Of a stretch of 64,000 nucleotides of DNA, positions 1 through 9,093 are shown in pieces. The notes under the pieces are model-generated. The model had not been told where the DNA came from. It did no database searches and saw nothing but the letters and a program-made list of their open reading frames with translations. The DNA is taken from assembly GCA_965145485.1 (NCBI GenBank), contig CBCTCU010000011.1, positions 1 to 64,000 on the forward strand, read 5' to 3'. Origin of the DNA: CABQCM01 sp965145485 (GTDB lineage Bacteria; Bacillota; Clostridia; Oscillospirales; Acutalibacteraceae). Every line of letters begins with the position of its first letter. Position 1 is the stretch's first letter. Position numbers and translations under genes: made by a program.

Positions 1-1070
1 CCCTGCGCGGCGGGGCCTTCGACCGTCTCCTGCTGCGCGGCCGGCGTTACGGAACCCCCCTGCCCGGGCGCGGACGGCTGACCGGCCCCCTCGCCGGCTG
101 TGCTTTGCGCCCGCTCTGGGATCACCTCGTTCATCGCTGCGATGGCCACCTCGATCATGGAGTCGTCCGGCTCCTTGGTGGTCAGGCGCTGCATCCACAG
201 CCCCGGCGCGGCAATGATGCGGGTAACCAGGTTGTCGCTGCGGCCGCACCATTTGATCAATTCGTAGCCAAGGCCGCACACCAGCGGGATAAGCAGAATT
301 TTAATGAGCACCCACAGCCAGGTGATTTGGGCCAACGCGGGGAAAAGGTAAAGCACCAGTGTGGAAATCAGGATGCTCACCACCAGCATCAGGATCAAAA
401 AGGAGGTGCCGCAGCGGGGGTGGAAGCGGCGCTGAACGCGCACATTCTCCACCGTCAGCGGCATTTTTGCTTCATAGCAAAAGATGGTTTTATGCTCCGC
501 GCCATGGTACTGATACACCCGCTTGATATCGGGCATCAGGGAGGTCAGGGCGACATAGGCCAAAAAGATCAGGATTTTCAGCACGCCCTCGATCAGTCCC
601 TTGAAGCCGACGATATCGGCCGGGATGAGGTAATTGAGCAGATTAAAAACCAGAACCGGAAGATACATGAACAAAAACAGCGCCAGCCCTACCCCGAGCA
701 CCATGGCCACCGCCATGATGACGCCGAATAGCTTATCGCCAAACAGTTTGGTCAGCTTTTTTTCCACCGGCCCCGGCTCTTCCTCCTCCAATTCCACGCC
801 CGCCTTCTCAGCTGAGCGCATGAGGGCGCGATAACCTACGCGCAGCGACTCTATCATACCGACCACGCCCCGGATCAGCGGCCAGCCCAGGATCTTGCAC
901 TTCTCCTTCATCGGCTGGAAGGAAAGCTCCTCCAGATCGATGCTCTGGTCGGGCATCCGGGTAGCCATGACGGTGCGCTGCGGGCCGCGCATCATAATCC
1001 CCTCGATGAGGGCCTGCCCGCCGATGGAGGTGTACTTGCATGCCTTTTTGTCTTTCTTTGCCAACGACAT
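1..1070 (-). CDS. YqhQ-like DUF1385 membrane protein (3' end outside window)
   Basis: The reading frame starts at ATG 1070 (minus) after a good AAAGGAA site and stays open to the window edge, giving 356 visible residues. The N-terminus has the DUF1385 signature YTSIGGQALIEGIMMRGP, then a cytoplasmic stretch, four or so hydrophobic segments (about residues 115-150, 170-190, 255-300) and the conserved YHGAEHKTIFCYE histidine/glutamate block near residue 215, followed by RRFHPRCGTSF. The family is described as a putative metal-dependent membrane enzyme of unknown reaction. The visible C-terminus is a low-complexity Ala/Pro/Gly/Gln tail. In many Firmicutes this gene lies next to prmC/prfA; here the left neighbour is outside the window. 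Family assignment is firm, function is unknown. Confidence 0.88.
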   Translation of the reverse strand, partial: MSLAKKDKKACKYTSIGGQALIEGIMMRGPQRTVMATRMPDQSIDLEELSFQPMKEKCKILGWPLIRGVVGMIESLRVGYRALMRSAEKAGVELEEEEPGPVEKKLTKLFGDKLFGVIMAVAMVLGVGLALFLFMYLPVLVFNLLNYLIPADIVGFKGLIEGVLKILIFLAYVALTSLMPDIKRVYQYHGAEHKTIFCYEAKMPLTVENVRVQRRFHPRCGTSFLILMLVVSILISTLVLYLFPALAQITWLWVLIKILLIPLVCGLGYELIKWCGRSDNLVTRIIAAPGLWMQRLTTKEPDDSMIEVAIAAMNEVIPERAQSTAGEGAGQPSAPGQGGSVTPAAQQETVEGPAAQ

Positions 1071-1109
1071 CGTTTCCTTTCTATGATAACACTGGATTCT
1101 GATAAACGA

Positions 1110-2693
1110 TCAATGCTCAGACGGGGGATTGCCCTCCTCCCCCTCGGGCGGCGACGAATCAGCCGGAGATGAATCGTCCAGCCCGGGCGCGCCATTGCCG
1201 TCCACCGCAGGGGAGGCTGATGCAGCCAAATCCGCCGCCTTGCCCGGCCCGCCCGCAGCGGGCGCAGGGGGCTCTGCCGGCGTCCCCCTAGGCACGGTGG
1301 GGAGGGTGATGGTCACGGTTGTACCCACCCGTTCGGTACTCGAAATGTCCAGCATACCGCCGTGAGCACGTACAATTTCATCCGCCACCGCAAGGCCAAT
1401 CCCCGAGCCATGGGTCGCTTTTTTGCCTTTATAAAATTTCGCGGTCACCTTGCCAAGCTCCTCCTCGGGAATGCCGCAGCCGGTATCGCTGATCATGACC
1501 GTGACGTACCCCCCGCTGAGCCGCACGTCGGCAAGGATTTTGCCCCCTCGCGGGGTGTATTTCATGGCGTTGTCCAGAATATTGATAAACACCTGGCGCA
1601 GGCGGCCGCCATCCGCCTGGATGAGGGGAATCTCATCCCCCTCGTCAAAGAGGAGTTCCACTCCGGCGCGGTTGGCCGCGTCGGTATAGGTGAGCACCGC
1701 CTCCTCCAGCTCGGCGGCGACGTCGCACTTCTCCATTTTAAAGCTGAACTGCCCGTTTTGCAAGCGGGAAAAATCCAGCAGATCCTCCACGATATTGCTC
1801 AGGCGTTCCGACTCGCTGATGATAACATCCAGCCCCTTGCGCACAACCTCCGGGTCGTTTTCAGCGGCAAGCACCGTCTCCCCCCAGCCCTTGATGGCGG
1901 TCAGCGGGGTACGCAGCTCGTGCGATACCGAGGAAATGAATTCGTTTTTCATCCGCTCGGCCTGGTCGAGCTCGGACGCCATGTTGTTGATGCTGCGGCA
2001 CAGCTGCCCGATCTCATCCGAGCTGTGATTTTCAATGCGCGCGTCAAAATCACCCATCGCGATCTGGCGCGCGGTTTCGTTGATGGCCTGCACCGGCCCG
2101 ACGATGGATTTTATAAAGTAAGCGCCCGACAGCACGGTCAGCAAAACGATGATCAGCCCGATGACCGACAGCAGCGCCACCGTCAGCCAAAGCTCGCGGT
2201 TGACCTGGCTTAAGGAGGTCACCAGCCGCACATAGCCCACCGGAAGGTCGTCGTTGGATTCGAGGACAAAGGTCAGCTGCATCACCGGCTCGCCACTGGA
2301 CAGCTTGCGCTGAATGACCGAAGGCTCCCCCTGCGGGAGATCCCGCTCGAGCAATGTGCTGTCCTCCGCGGCGGGCGGAAGGCCGCTGGTGGTCATCAGC
2401 AGTTCCTGCTCGGCGTCGAAAAACTGCACCTCCATGCGGTTGCGGTCCTCGTACTCCTCCGCAAAAACCTGTATCCCCCGCTCATAATCGGCCGCGTTGC
2501 CGGTAGTGTAGCCCTGAAAAAACAGGATGACCGAGCTCATTTGACCGGTCAGGTTGCGCTCAATAATATCGTAATAAAAATTAAAATTAGCAATGGAGAA
2601 AAAAAGAATAATCAACAGAACCAATGCGATCACCAAGCTTAAGACATTGGTGATCCACCGCCGGGTGAGCCCCTTAGGATGAAGAAGCTGCAT
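1110..2693 (-). CDS. Membrane sensor histidine kinase (HAMP, HisKA, HATPase)
   Basis: This 527-residue sensor kinase has a membrane segment at about 14-36, an extracytoplasmic loop to about 170, a second membrane segment at about 171-195, a HAMP linker, and a HisKA dimerisation helix with the phospho-acceptor in SSVSHELRTPLTAIKG near residue 258. The ATPase domain shows DNAMKYTPRGG (N box), DTGCGIP (G1) and GSGIGLAV (G2). A low-complexity Pro/Ala/Gly/Glu tail of about 70 residues follows the kinase core, which is unusual. The start has AAGGAGG upstream. It lies 200 bp behind the OmpR-type regulator at 2894-3595 on the same strand and should phosphorylate it. The signal sensed cannot be read from the sequence; the lipoprotein at 3635-4951 may be a co-sensor. 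Confidence 0.93.
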   Translation of the reverse strand: MQLLHPKGLTRRWITNVLSLVIALVLLIILFFSIANFNFYYDIIERNLTGQMSSVILFFQGYTTGNAADYERGIQVFAEEYEDRNRMEVQFFDAEQELLMTTSGLPPAAEDSTLLERDLPQGEPSVIQRKLSSGEPVMQLTFVLESNDDLPVGYVRLVTSLSQVNRELWLTVALLSVIGLIIVLLTVLSGAYFIKSIVGPVQAINETARQIAMGDFDARIENHSSDEIGQLCRSINNMASELDQAERMKNEFISSVSHELRTPLTAIKGWGETVLAAENDPEVVRKGLDVIISESERLSNIVEDLLDFSRLQNGQFSFKMEKCDVAAELEEAVLTYTDAANRAGVELLFDEGDEIPLIQADGGRLRQVFINILDNAMKYTPRGGKILADVRLSGGYVTVMISDTGCGIPEEELGKVTAKFYKGKKATHGSGIGLAVADEIVRAHGGMLDISSTERVGTTVTITLPTVPRGTPAEPPAPAAGGPGKAADLAASASPAVDGNGAPGLDDSSPADSSPPEGEEGNPPSEH

Positions 2694-2893
2694 GGGCTCT
2701 GTCGCCTCCTTTCAATGGTTTTCGCCCCGCCCCCGCCATGAAGCTGCGCTGCGGCAGGCGGCCTGACATCGTACGGTGAATATTCCGCCCGTTGCCCCGC
2801 CGGCCTGGCGGAGAAAACGAGGTAAACATTGCCTATCGGCCGCGTTGCCAGTCGGTCAGCCGGCGCCGTTTTATCCAACGGATGGCGGCTTTC

Positions 2894-3595
2894 TCAGGCC
2901 TGCCACTGGTAGCCGCGGCCCCACACCGTGACGATATGGCTGGGGCAGGAAGGATCGTCCTCCAGTTTCAGGCGCAGCCTGCGGATATTGACGTCGACGA
3001 TTTTTTCCTCGCCGATGTAGTCCTGCCCCCAGACGCGGTCGAGAATATCGGTACGGTCAAGCGGGACGTTCGGGTTGGAAAAGAAATACTCCAATATCTG
3101 AAATTCCACCTTGGTGACCTCAATCGGCTTGCCCCGCTTGGTCAGGGTACGGCGGCGCAGATTCAGCTCAAACTCTCCCTGGGTCAGGGTATCGGTCACT
3201 TGGGGCTGGGGGCCTTTCTCCACCTGTTCCACCCGGCGCAGCAGCGATTCCACCCGCGCGAGCAACTCGGCGGGGCTGAAGGGCTTGGTGACATAATCGT
3301 CCGCCCCGCTGGAAAAGCCCTCAATTTTATCCGCCTCCTGGGTGCGCGCCGTGAGCATGATGATACCCAGGGTACTGCTGGCCTTGCGCAGCTCCTTACA
3401 AACGGTGAGGCCGCTCACGCCAGGGAGCATCAGGTCGAGCAATGCGACCTGAAAATTCCCACCATCCTCCATAAAAATTCGCAGCGCGGCCTCGCCAGTC
3501 TCGGCCTCGCGCACCTCGTACCCAGCTTTTTTTAGGTTAAATACCACAAAGTCGCGGATGGACGCCTCATCCTCCACTACCAGTATGCGAACCAT
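2894..3595 (-). CDS. OmpR/PhoB-family response regulator
   Basis: A 233-residue regulator with an N-terminal receiver domain (VVEDE acidic pair, phospho-acceptor Asp in LLDLMLPG near residue 54, TAR threonine, KPF lysine near 105) and a C-terminal winged helix (about 135-232) ending in the typical DVNIRRLRLKLE and TVWGRGYQW motifs. It is a DNA-binding transcription factor controlled by phosphorylation, most likely by the kinase encoded just downstream (1110-2693). The lipoprotein gene 3635-4951 lies 39 bp upstream on the same strand, so the three probably form one transcript. Targets are unknown. Confidence 0.95.
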   Translation of the reverse strand: MVRILVVEDEASIRDFVVFNLKKAGYEVREAETGEAALRIFMEDGGNFQVALLDLMLPGVSGLTVCKELRKASSTLGIIMLTARTQEADKIEGFSSGADDYVTKPFSPAELLARVESLLRRVEQVEKGPQPQVTDTLTQGEFELNLRRRTLTKRGKPIEVTKVEFQILEYFFSNPNVPLDRTDILDRVWGQDYIGEEKIVDVNIRRLRLKLEDDPSCPSHIVTVWGRGYQWQA

Positions 3596-3634
3596 GTTCC
3601 ACTTCTCTCCTCGCCCTGTGATCGATTTTGCTTT

Positions 3635-4951
3635 TTAAGTGGCCAGCACCAGATGAAAGGAGTCCAGCAACTGCCGAGCCGTAATGGCGTTTTTACTGGT
3701 GCTGTCACTGATTTTCGCGGCGTAAACCACACTGTCGGTCTGCGTGATAATGGCATATCCCTCCTCGGCGAGGCCTTCCCATTCCTGCGTGCTCGCCATC
3801 TGGATACGCAGCAACTCCTCTCCCGCCGTTCCGGAGGAAAAGTCCCATTCGCAGAAGATCGCCTCGTGCTCCTCCTCGTCGTAGAGCACGGTAACCTCGT
3901 TTTCCCAGCGCCGGTCAAATGTTAGATAGTAGTGATCCTCAATGCAATACCAGGCATTGAGGGCCACGGTATAGGTGTCGCCGTTGTAAGTTTGCCAGCG
4001 GGTCAGATACTGCTGGGAATACCCCGACAGAACATCAAAGGAAAGCGGAACGCAGAAGGGGATATCCAGCCTGCCGTCATCGTTGATATCCTGCACCCGG
4101 GCCACCCAGGGCCGCTGGGTCAGAATTGTGTTGTTGGTAACCGGGTCGAGGTATAAATTTTGGAATTCCCTGCCATTGTAGATGACCACCTCTGTGACCG
4201 TGGTATTGGCCCCCCTGTAAGCGTCGATGTAAATCGCCGCATTGCCGTTGTCCAGCCTGGCGACCTCTACCTGCAGATAGCCGGTGATCGAGCCATCCAA
4301 CTGTACTGTACCGACGATGGCCATGGTATTCGTAAAATCCACCACCGTCATGAGAGCGCTGCCCAACGTCGTATTCAGATGCAGGATGCCGACCTCGCAT
4401 TTCCCGGTATGGTTAAAATCGTATACAAAATATTCGGTATATTTCTCGGCCGCCCGCTGGATCAGCCGCTGATGCTCTATGTCGAACTGATAGATACAAA
4501 GCAGGTTTTCGGTCGAATTGGACATTCCCCAGCCGGTGAGAATTTCGTCGATGCCGTCGCCGTTGAGGTCGGCAAATTCCACCGTATTGAGGCTGGTACC
4601 GGCCGGGATCAGATCCTGCACGGTCACCCACTGGTCCTCCTGCTGGCGCAAAAGATGAATGCGCGTAATGCCCGTTTCGGTGCGTCTTTGGTAAAAGGCG
4701 AACATCTCATCCACACCGTCCCCGTCCACATCGTGGGCCAGAAAGGCAGAACGGACCTTCCCCGTCCTGGGATATTTGAGTTCAATATCGGTTCCAACGG
4801 CTTCCTCGAGGGCCTCCTGAATTCTCTGCGCTTCTCCCGTAGCACGAGGGGCACGCATGGCCGCCTCGGGGCTGAAAAAGGAGTACTCGCAGCCGCACAA
4901 AACCAACGCCATTGCGATCGCCAGCGCCGCCAGCCTGACAAAACGTCCCAT
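3635..4951 (-). CDS. Secreted lipoprotein with FG-GAP/VCBS-like repeats
   Basis: A 438-residue protein beginning with a lipoprotein signal peptide whose lipobox is LVLCGC (Cys about residue 21), so it should be anchored on the outer face of the membrane. Several calcium-loop-like segments of the form DVDGDGVDEMF, DLNGDGIDEILTG and DINDDGRLDIPF resemble FG-GAP/VCBS repeats of integrin-like beta-propellers. The start at 4951 follows an AAAGGAGAAAT site. It is the first gene of a minus-strand set with a response regulator and sensor kinase, which suggests that it feeds a signal to the kinase or is part of the same surface stress response. That link is inferred from position only. Confidence 0.82.
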   Translation of the reverse strand: MGRFVRLAALAIAMALVLCGCEYSFFSPEAAMRAPRATGEAQRIQEALEEAVGTDIELKYPRTGKVRSAFLAHDVDGDGVDEMFAFYQRRTETGITRIHLLRQQEDQWVTVQDLIPAGTSLNTVEFADLNGDGIDEILTGWGMSNSTENLLCIYQFDIEHQRLIQRAAEKYTEYFVYDFNHTGKCEVGILHLNTTLGSALMTVVDFTNTMAIVGTVQLDGSITGYLQVEVARLDNGNAAIYIDAYRGANTTVTEVVIYNGREFQNLYLDPVTNNTILTQRPWVARVQDINDDGRLDIPFCVPLSFDVLSGYSQQYLTRWQTYNGDTYTVALNAWYCIEDHYYLTFDRRWENEVTVLYDEEEHEAIFCEWDFSSGTAGEELLRIQMASTQEWEGLAEEGYAIITQTDSVVYAAKISDSTSKNAITARQLLDSFHLVLAT

Positions 4952-5631
4952 GCGCGCATTTCTCCTTTCCTAAAATGTCCCCCGCGGGCAGCCCGGCCCG
5001 CGGTAGATGAAATATGATATGGTCATCCTATCAAACCAACGTATTTTGAAGCATCCGCGCAGCGCAGCCCTCTTGCCACGATAAGCCTGCGCCCTGTTTG
5101 CCGGGCCGTTCGGCCGGCCGGGCATCACACAACCGCATCGGTACGCCGATTCGCCCGCACGGTTGCAAGGGGCGCCGCATACGGATGCCAATCCGCGAAT
5201 GGGCGGAGTAAGGCCCCCTTGCCCTTTTTCGGCCTCGCATGCACAAGCTTGCGCGCCCATGATCCAGCGCCGGGAGCAAAGTGCCAGTGGATTTTATGTA
5301 CGTGCCAGGACCAATTTTACCAAGCAAGGCGGCATAGCCGCCTGCCGCATCATGGCAACGACATCCGCGCGAGGCGCGGATGTGTCACTGCCCACGGCCG
5401 ACGGCCCGTGCTGCAATTCAAAGAAGCAGGTACCTGCGGCTAGGATACCATGAACACGTAGTGTGAAATGGTATCCTATACACATGGCCTCAAGCCCGCG
5501 CTTCCATCAAAGTATCATCGCCTTCTGCGGCTATTATACCGCACCACGCCATATAAATCAAAGGTTTTCTGCGCCACAGGCGATAGTTCGGTTAAATTTC
5601 CCATTTATCCCCCAAAAGGCAAAAAAATAAG
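4952..5631. other. Intergenic region with one dispersed repeat unit, otherwise featureless
   Basis: About 680 bases between the divergent lipoprotein gene and the rpmH promoter. Short open frames here have no ribosome binding sites or recognisable products. The only structured part is 5432-5541, a minus-strand copy of the 91-bp repeat family described at 48133-48745. I looked for DnaA boxes (TTATNCACA), because rpmH often lies beside dnaA, and found none. Confidence 0.6.
5432..5541 (-). repeat. Solitary copy of the 91-bp palindromic repeat family
   Basis: Read on the minus strand this stretch runs through GGTATAATAGCCGC, GATACTTTGA, GAGGCCATGTG, GGATACCAT, CACTACGTGTTCATGG and then begins a second unit. 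The same ordered blocks make up the array at 48133-48745. The match is by eye, with scattered differences. Confidence 0.75.
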
Positions 5632-5661
5632 TTGACATGGCCGCCCGGAGCGTTATATAAT
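5632..5661 (+). promoter_or_regulatory. Promoter of the rpmH operon
   Basis: A perfect -35 TTGACA (5632-5637) and a perfect -10 TATAAT (5656-5661) are separated by 18 bases, about 35 bases upstream of the rpmH ribosome binding site (AAGGAGG, 5686-5692). It is among the strongest-looking vegetative promoters in the window, as expected for a ribosomal protein gene. Confidence 0.9.
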
Positions 5662-5700
5662 ACTATTCTGCAAGGATGTGCCCGAAAGGAGGATGTTAGC

Positions 5701-5835
5701 ATGCTCAGAACGTATCAGCCCAAAAAGCGTCAGCGCAGCAAGGTGCACGGCTTCCGTAAGAGGATGAAAACCGCCAATGGCCGTAAAATTCTGTCTCTTC
5801 GCCGCGCGCAGGGCCGGAAAAGACTGTCTCATTAA
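5701..5835 (+). CDS. rpmH: 50S ribosomal protein L34
   Basis: A 44-residue highly basic protein starting [19 protein letters not shown] and ending [11 protein letters not shown], the canonical L34 sequence. Length is exactly that of the family. It is a component of the large ribosomal subunit. AAGGAGG lies 8 bases before the ATG. It heads the conserved rpmH-rnpA-yidD-yidC-jag order. Confidence 0.98.
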   Translation: MLRTYQPKKRQRSKVHGFRKRMKTANGRKILSLRRAQGRKRLSH

Positions 5836-5919
5836 GGAGTGCGGTCTGGGGCCTTGCGTGCCTGCACCGCCGGCGGGGTTCTTCCCAACGGCATCCCGAC
5901 TGGAACGGAAGGATGATAA

Positions 5920-6255
5920 GTGGCAAAGTTTGCGGCGTTGAACCAAAATAGCGACTTCCGCCGCCTGTATGCGCGCGGCAGGTCGAAGGCACACCCCGCG
6001 CTGGTTTCCTATGTTGCGAAAAACCGCGTGGGTTTTTGCCGTATTGGCATTACAACCAGCAAAAAGATCGGAAACGCCGTTGTGCGCAACCGTGCCCGCC
6101 GGGTCATTCGCGCGGCTTATTCCGAGGTCTATCCGGCGCTGCGGGGTGGATATGACATTGTTTTTGTCGCCCGCTATCGCACGGCAGGCTGCAAAAGCGG
6201 TGAAATTGCTCTGATTATGCGCAAGCATCTTGTCGCGCTCGGGGTGTTGCCATGA
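5920..6255 (+). CDS. rnpA: Ribonuclease P protein component
   Basis: A 111-residue basic protein, the protein subunit of RNase P that helps the RNA subunit mature tRNA 5' ends. The family motif is clear: [32 protein letters not shown] (given here only as positions about 35-67) with the RNR box AVVRNRARR. The start is GTG at 5920, preceded by GGAAGGATGATAA. It overlaps the yidD start by four bases (ATGA), implying translational coupling. Confidence 0.97.
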   Translation: MAKFAALNQNSDFRRLYARGRSKAHPALVSYVAKNRVGFCRIGITTSKKIGNAVVRNRARRVIRAAYSEVYPALRGGYDIVFVARYRTAGCKSGEIALIMRKHLVALGVLP

Positions 6256-6473
6256 AACGACTGCTGCTCGGCCTCATTCGGGTTTACCAAAGGGGGATAT
6301 CCCCTCTTTCGCCCCCCTGCTGCCGCTTTATCCCGACCTGTTCTCAATACGCGGCAGAGGCAATCGAACGCTTTGGAGTCTTCAAAGGCGGATGGCTCGC
6401 GCTGCGCAGGCTGCTGAAATGCCATCCCTTCCACAAGGGCGGCTACGATCCCGTCCCTCCCAAGAAATCATAA
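6252..6473 (+). CDS. yidD: Membrane protein insertion efficiency factor YidD
   Basis: A 73-residue protein with the DUF37 signature: [19 protein letters not shown], then [12 protein letters not shown] and the C-terminal HKGGYDPVP. YidD is a small membrane-associated factor that assists YidC-dependent insertion. It overlaps rnpA by four bases and is followed 15 bases later by yidC, the invariable arrangement in this cluster. Confidence 0.96.
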   Translation: MKRLLLGLIRVYQRGISPLSPPCCRFIPTCSQYAAEAIERFGVFKGGWLALRRLLKCHPFHKGGYDPVPPKKS

Positions 6474-6488
6474 CCGGAGGATACTTCA

Positions 6489-7451
6489 TTGAACCCATTG
6501 AATTTAATCTACACCGCTCTCGGGTGGGTACTGCGCCAGATTTACGCCTTACTGGGCTATATCAGTCCAGTGTTTCAGAATTATGCGCTTGCAATTTTTC
6601 TATTTACTGTCCTGATCAATCTTATCTTTCTGCCGATCAATTTCAACCAGCAAAAGACCATGGCCAAGCAGACCGCCCTGCGCCCCAAGCTCGATCTGCT
6701 GAAGAAAAAATGCAACGGCGACAACCAGAAATACAATCAGGAGATGCAGGCGTTATACCAGCGGGAAAATGTGAAAATGATGGGCGGATGCCTGCCCATG
6801 CTCATTCGCCTACCGTTTTTATGGGGCGTGTGGCGCGCGATCAGCAACCCCTTGTCGCATATTATCGTAGTCGGCAGCGACGTGGTGGATCAGGCCAAGG
6901 AATACCTGATTAACAACGTGGCCGATTTCGCCGGCCGGCAGCTCGCGCAGGTGACCGAGCTGGATGTTCTCCATTATCTGGACGAGCTTCAGACCGCCAT
7001 GCCCGATCTTTACAACAAGGCGGCTGGTTATGTCAACTTTGACCTGTTTGGCATCGACCTGACCCAGATGCCCAAATTCACCCTCAATTTTTCCAGCCTT
7101 CAGCCTGGCCAGCTCGCGCTGTGGCTGATCCCCCTGCTTTCCTTCGCCACGGCCATGCTCTCATCGGTGATGAGCATGCGCATGCAGAAAAAGACCAATC
7201 CCGACGCCGCTTCCATGGGCGGCCTGATGCTGACCATGCCCCTGGTGTCGCTGGTGATCGCCTTTACGGTACCGGCGGCGGTTGGTTTTTACTGGGCATG
7301 CTCCAACGTCGTCATCGCGGTCATTCAGTACCTGCTCAATAAATACTATAGCCCCTATTCCATCATCGCCAAAAACGAAATTGCGGTGGTGGAAGCGTTG
7401 CGAAAAAAAGAAAAGGAATCCCAGCAGAAACCCGACGCTCAGACGGCCTGA
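6489..7451 (+). CDS. yidC: Membrane protein insertase YidC/OxaA
   Basis: A 320-residue insertase that places membrane proteins in the lipid bilayer with or without Sec. Hydrophobic segments appear near 28-50, 105-125 (linked by a charged cytoplasmic hairpin containing NQQKTMAKQTALRPKLD), 205-225 and 250-280; the family motif GGCLPMLIRLPFLWG and the C-terminal FYWACSNVV segment are present. The start is TTG at 6489, chosen because GGAGG lies about 9 bases upstream. Sporulating Firmicutes usually carry this locus form (SpoIIIJ) next to jag, as here. The tail is Lys/Gln rich. Confidence 0.96.
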   Translation: MNPLNLIYTALGWVLRQIYALLGYISPVFQNYALAIFLFTVLINLIFLPINFNQQKTMAKQTALRPKLDLLKKKCNGDNQKYNQEMQALYQRENVKMMGGCLPMLIRLPFLWGVWRAISNPLSHIIVVGSDVVDQAKEYLINNVADFAGRQLAQVTELDVLHYLDELQTAMPDLYNKAAGYVNFDLFGIDLTQMPKFTLNFSSLQPGQLALWLIPLLSFATAMLSSVMSMRMQKKTNPDAASMGGLMLTMPLVSLVIAFTVPAAVGFYWACSNVVIAVIQYLLNKYYSPYSIIAKNEIAVVEALRKKEKESQQKPDAQTA

Positions 7452-7505
7452 GGCCGCAAGACGCCGGATACCGGCTGTGGTGCTAAGCCCTGGAGGTGTC
7501 ATCAC

Positions 7506-8537
7506 GTGATTCGAGAAATTACCGCCACCGGCGCAACGGTGGAAGCTGCCCGTCAGGCTGCCGAGACTGCTCTTGGCGCCGGCCCTGACGCCGACGTACA
7601 GTTTGAGATTATCGCGCTTCCTCAAAAAAAGACCTTTGGCATTTTCGGCGGTAGCCCTGCCAAGGTGCGCGCTTTTTACGACGACGGCAAGCCCGATCCC
7701 AGCGAGGCTACCCCCGCTGCGATAGAGCAAATGCCACAAGCAAAACCGACGGCATACGAGGCCCGTGCAAAAAGCGTAGACAAGGCGGACAAAAAGGCTG
7801 CGCCTGACGCAAAGCAAGAAAATGCGCCGCTTCAACCCGTTGCTTCGGAAACGAAAGCCGAGGGAAATCCGCCCGTGGAGGCGCCCGCGCTCAGCGAAGA
7901 ACGCCGGCAGGCGGTTGCCAAGGCGGCGGTGGATTATCTATCCAATTTACTGCATATTATGGAGATCGAGGCGGAAGTTTCCGCTGAGGTTACCGAATCG
8001 GCATTGCTGCTCACCCTATCCGGCGAGCATCTCGGGCCGATTGTGGGCCGCCGTGGCGAAACCCTGGACGCGTTGCAATACCTGACCGTGCTTGCGGCCA
8101 ACCGGGGGGGCAGCGGCTATTACCGTGTCACCCTCAACACTGGAAATTACCGCGAGAAAAGGGAAAAAACCCTTCGGGCTCTGGCTCAGCGTATGGCCAA
8201 TCAGGCGACCCGCTCGCGTCGCAATTCGGTTCTCGAGCCGATGAACCCTTACGAGCGCCGCATTATCCACACCACCATCCAGGGAATACCGGGGGTAACC
8301 TCTTGGTCCATCGGCGAGGAGCCGAACCGCAGGGTCGTCATTGGGCTGGCGGATGAAAATGGCGAACGCCGCTCCTCTCGTGACAGAGGCAACCGGGGGG
8401 GCCGTCCCCCGCGCCGGGAGGGCCGCGACCGCTATCGCCGGGACAACCGCGCTCAGGCCCCCGCTCCCGACCCCGACCGTGCGCCCAAAAAGGATCTGGA
8501 CGACGCACCTCTATACGGGCGAATCGATCCGAAATAA
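7506..8537 (+). CDS. jag: Jag/KhpB RNA-binding protein (Jag-N, KH, R3H)
   Basis: A 343-residue protein with GTG start at 7506 after CTGGAGGTG. The N-terminal Jag domain (about 1-55) holds KKTFGIFGGSPAKV; a charged Lys/Ala/Glu linker (55-125) follows; a KH domain (about 130-210) contains GPIVGRRGETLDALQYL; the R3H domain (210-275) has MNPYERRIIHTTI. The last 65 residues are Arg/Asp-rich and disordered. The family, which works with KhpA (here at 54227-54460), binds RNA and influences cell division and elongation. It is the last gene of the cluster and is followed by an intrinsic terminator. Confidence 0.95.
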   Translation: MIREITATGATVEAARQAAETALGAGPDADVQFEIIALPQKKTFGIFGGSPAKVRAFYDDGKPDPSEATPAAIEQMPQAKPTAYEARAKSVDKADKKAAPDAKQENAPLQPVASETKAEGNPPVEAPALSEERRQAVAKAAVDYLSNLLHIMEIEAEVSAEVTESALLLTLSGEHLGPIVGRRGETLDALQYLTVLAANRGGSGYYRVTLNTGNYREKREKTLRALAQRMANQATRSRRNSVLEPMNPYERRIIHTTIQGIPGVTSWSIGEEPNRRVVIGLADENGERRSSRDRGNRGGRPPRREGRDRYRRDNRAQAPAPDPDRAPKKDLDDAPLYGRIDPK

Positions 8538-8553
8538 GTAATTTTGGGTTTCT

Positions 8554-8594
8554 CCCCAGCCGGCTGCTTTCATCCTGCCGGTTGGGGATTTTTT
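8554..8594 (+). terminator. Terminator of the rpmH-jag operon
   Basis: Arms CCCCAGCCGGC (8554-8564) and GCCGGTTGGGG (8577-8587) pair over 11 positions with one G-U, followed by a T-run at 8589-8594. Confidence 0.93.
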
Positions 8595-9093
8595 GTTGTA
8601 TAGAATATTGTCAAAGTCTGTTTCACCGGTCTATCCAAAATACCGCCTTGTTTTTTAGGCATTCCTTACATGGCAAACGACACACCGGTATGCTATGATG
8701 TCAATGAATACAACTTGGTTCCCGCCCCACGCCGGGCAAAACCAGCCGCTGCCCTAACAAAGCGTTCCGTTTGTCCCGGCGCCCCGGGCAATCCGCGCGG
8801 CGGCAAACCATACCCAGACCGTCCAGCCGCCGGGATTTGCCAAAAAGTACATGAGCGATGAGCGCCGCCCGCTGGAGTATTTCCGGCAAAACGCTTCCGA
8901 CGGCGCCTTATCAGGCTCTATCAAGTCGCCTACGGTCTCCGCTCTGGCCGTGCAGGCTGTCGTCGGGACGGCGCGTGATGCCAAGGATGTGGAGCCCTGC
9001 CGGCCTGGATGCTGTGGAGTGGGCTGGGTAACAGGCCTTGTCGGGGCCTGCCCGGCTTGGGAGCAAATCGATCACCAGAAAGGATGAATTGGG
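8595..9093. other. Intergenic region without recognisable gene
   Basis: About 500 bases between the jag terminator and the SGNH hydrolase. TGGCAA (8671-8676) and an extended TATGAT (8694-8699) with a 17-base spacer could be the promoter for 9094-9882 with a leader of nearly 400 bases. I see no repeat, RNA motif or convincing small gene in the rest. Confidence 0.35.

Noticed and set aside
4952..5631. Replication origin next to rpmH
   Set aside because: No DnaA box cluster, no AT-rich unwinding element and no dnaA gene.
8670..8861. Short open frames between jag and the SGNH hydrolase
   Set aside because: No ribosome binding site and frames on both strands look equally random.
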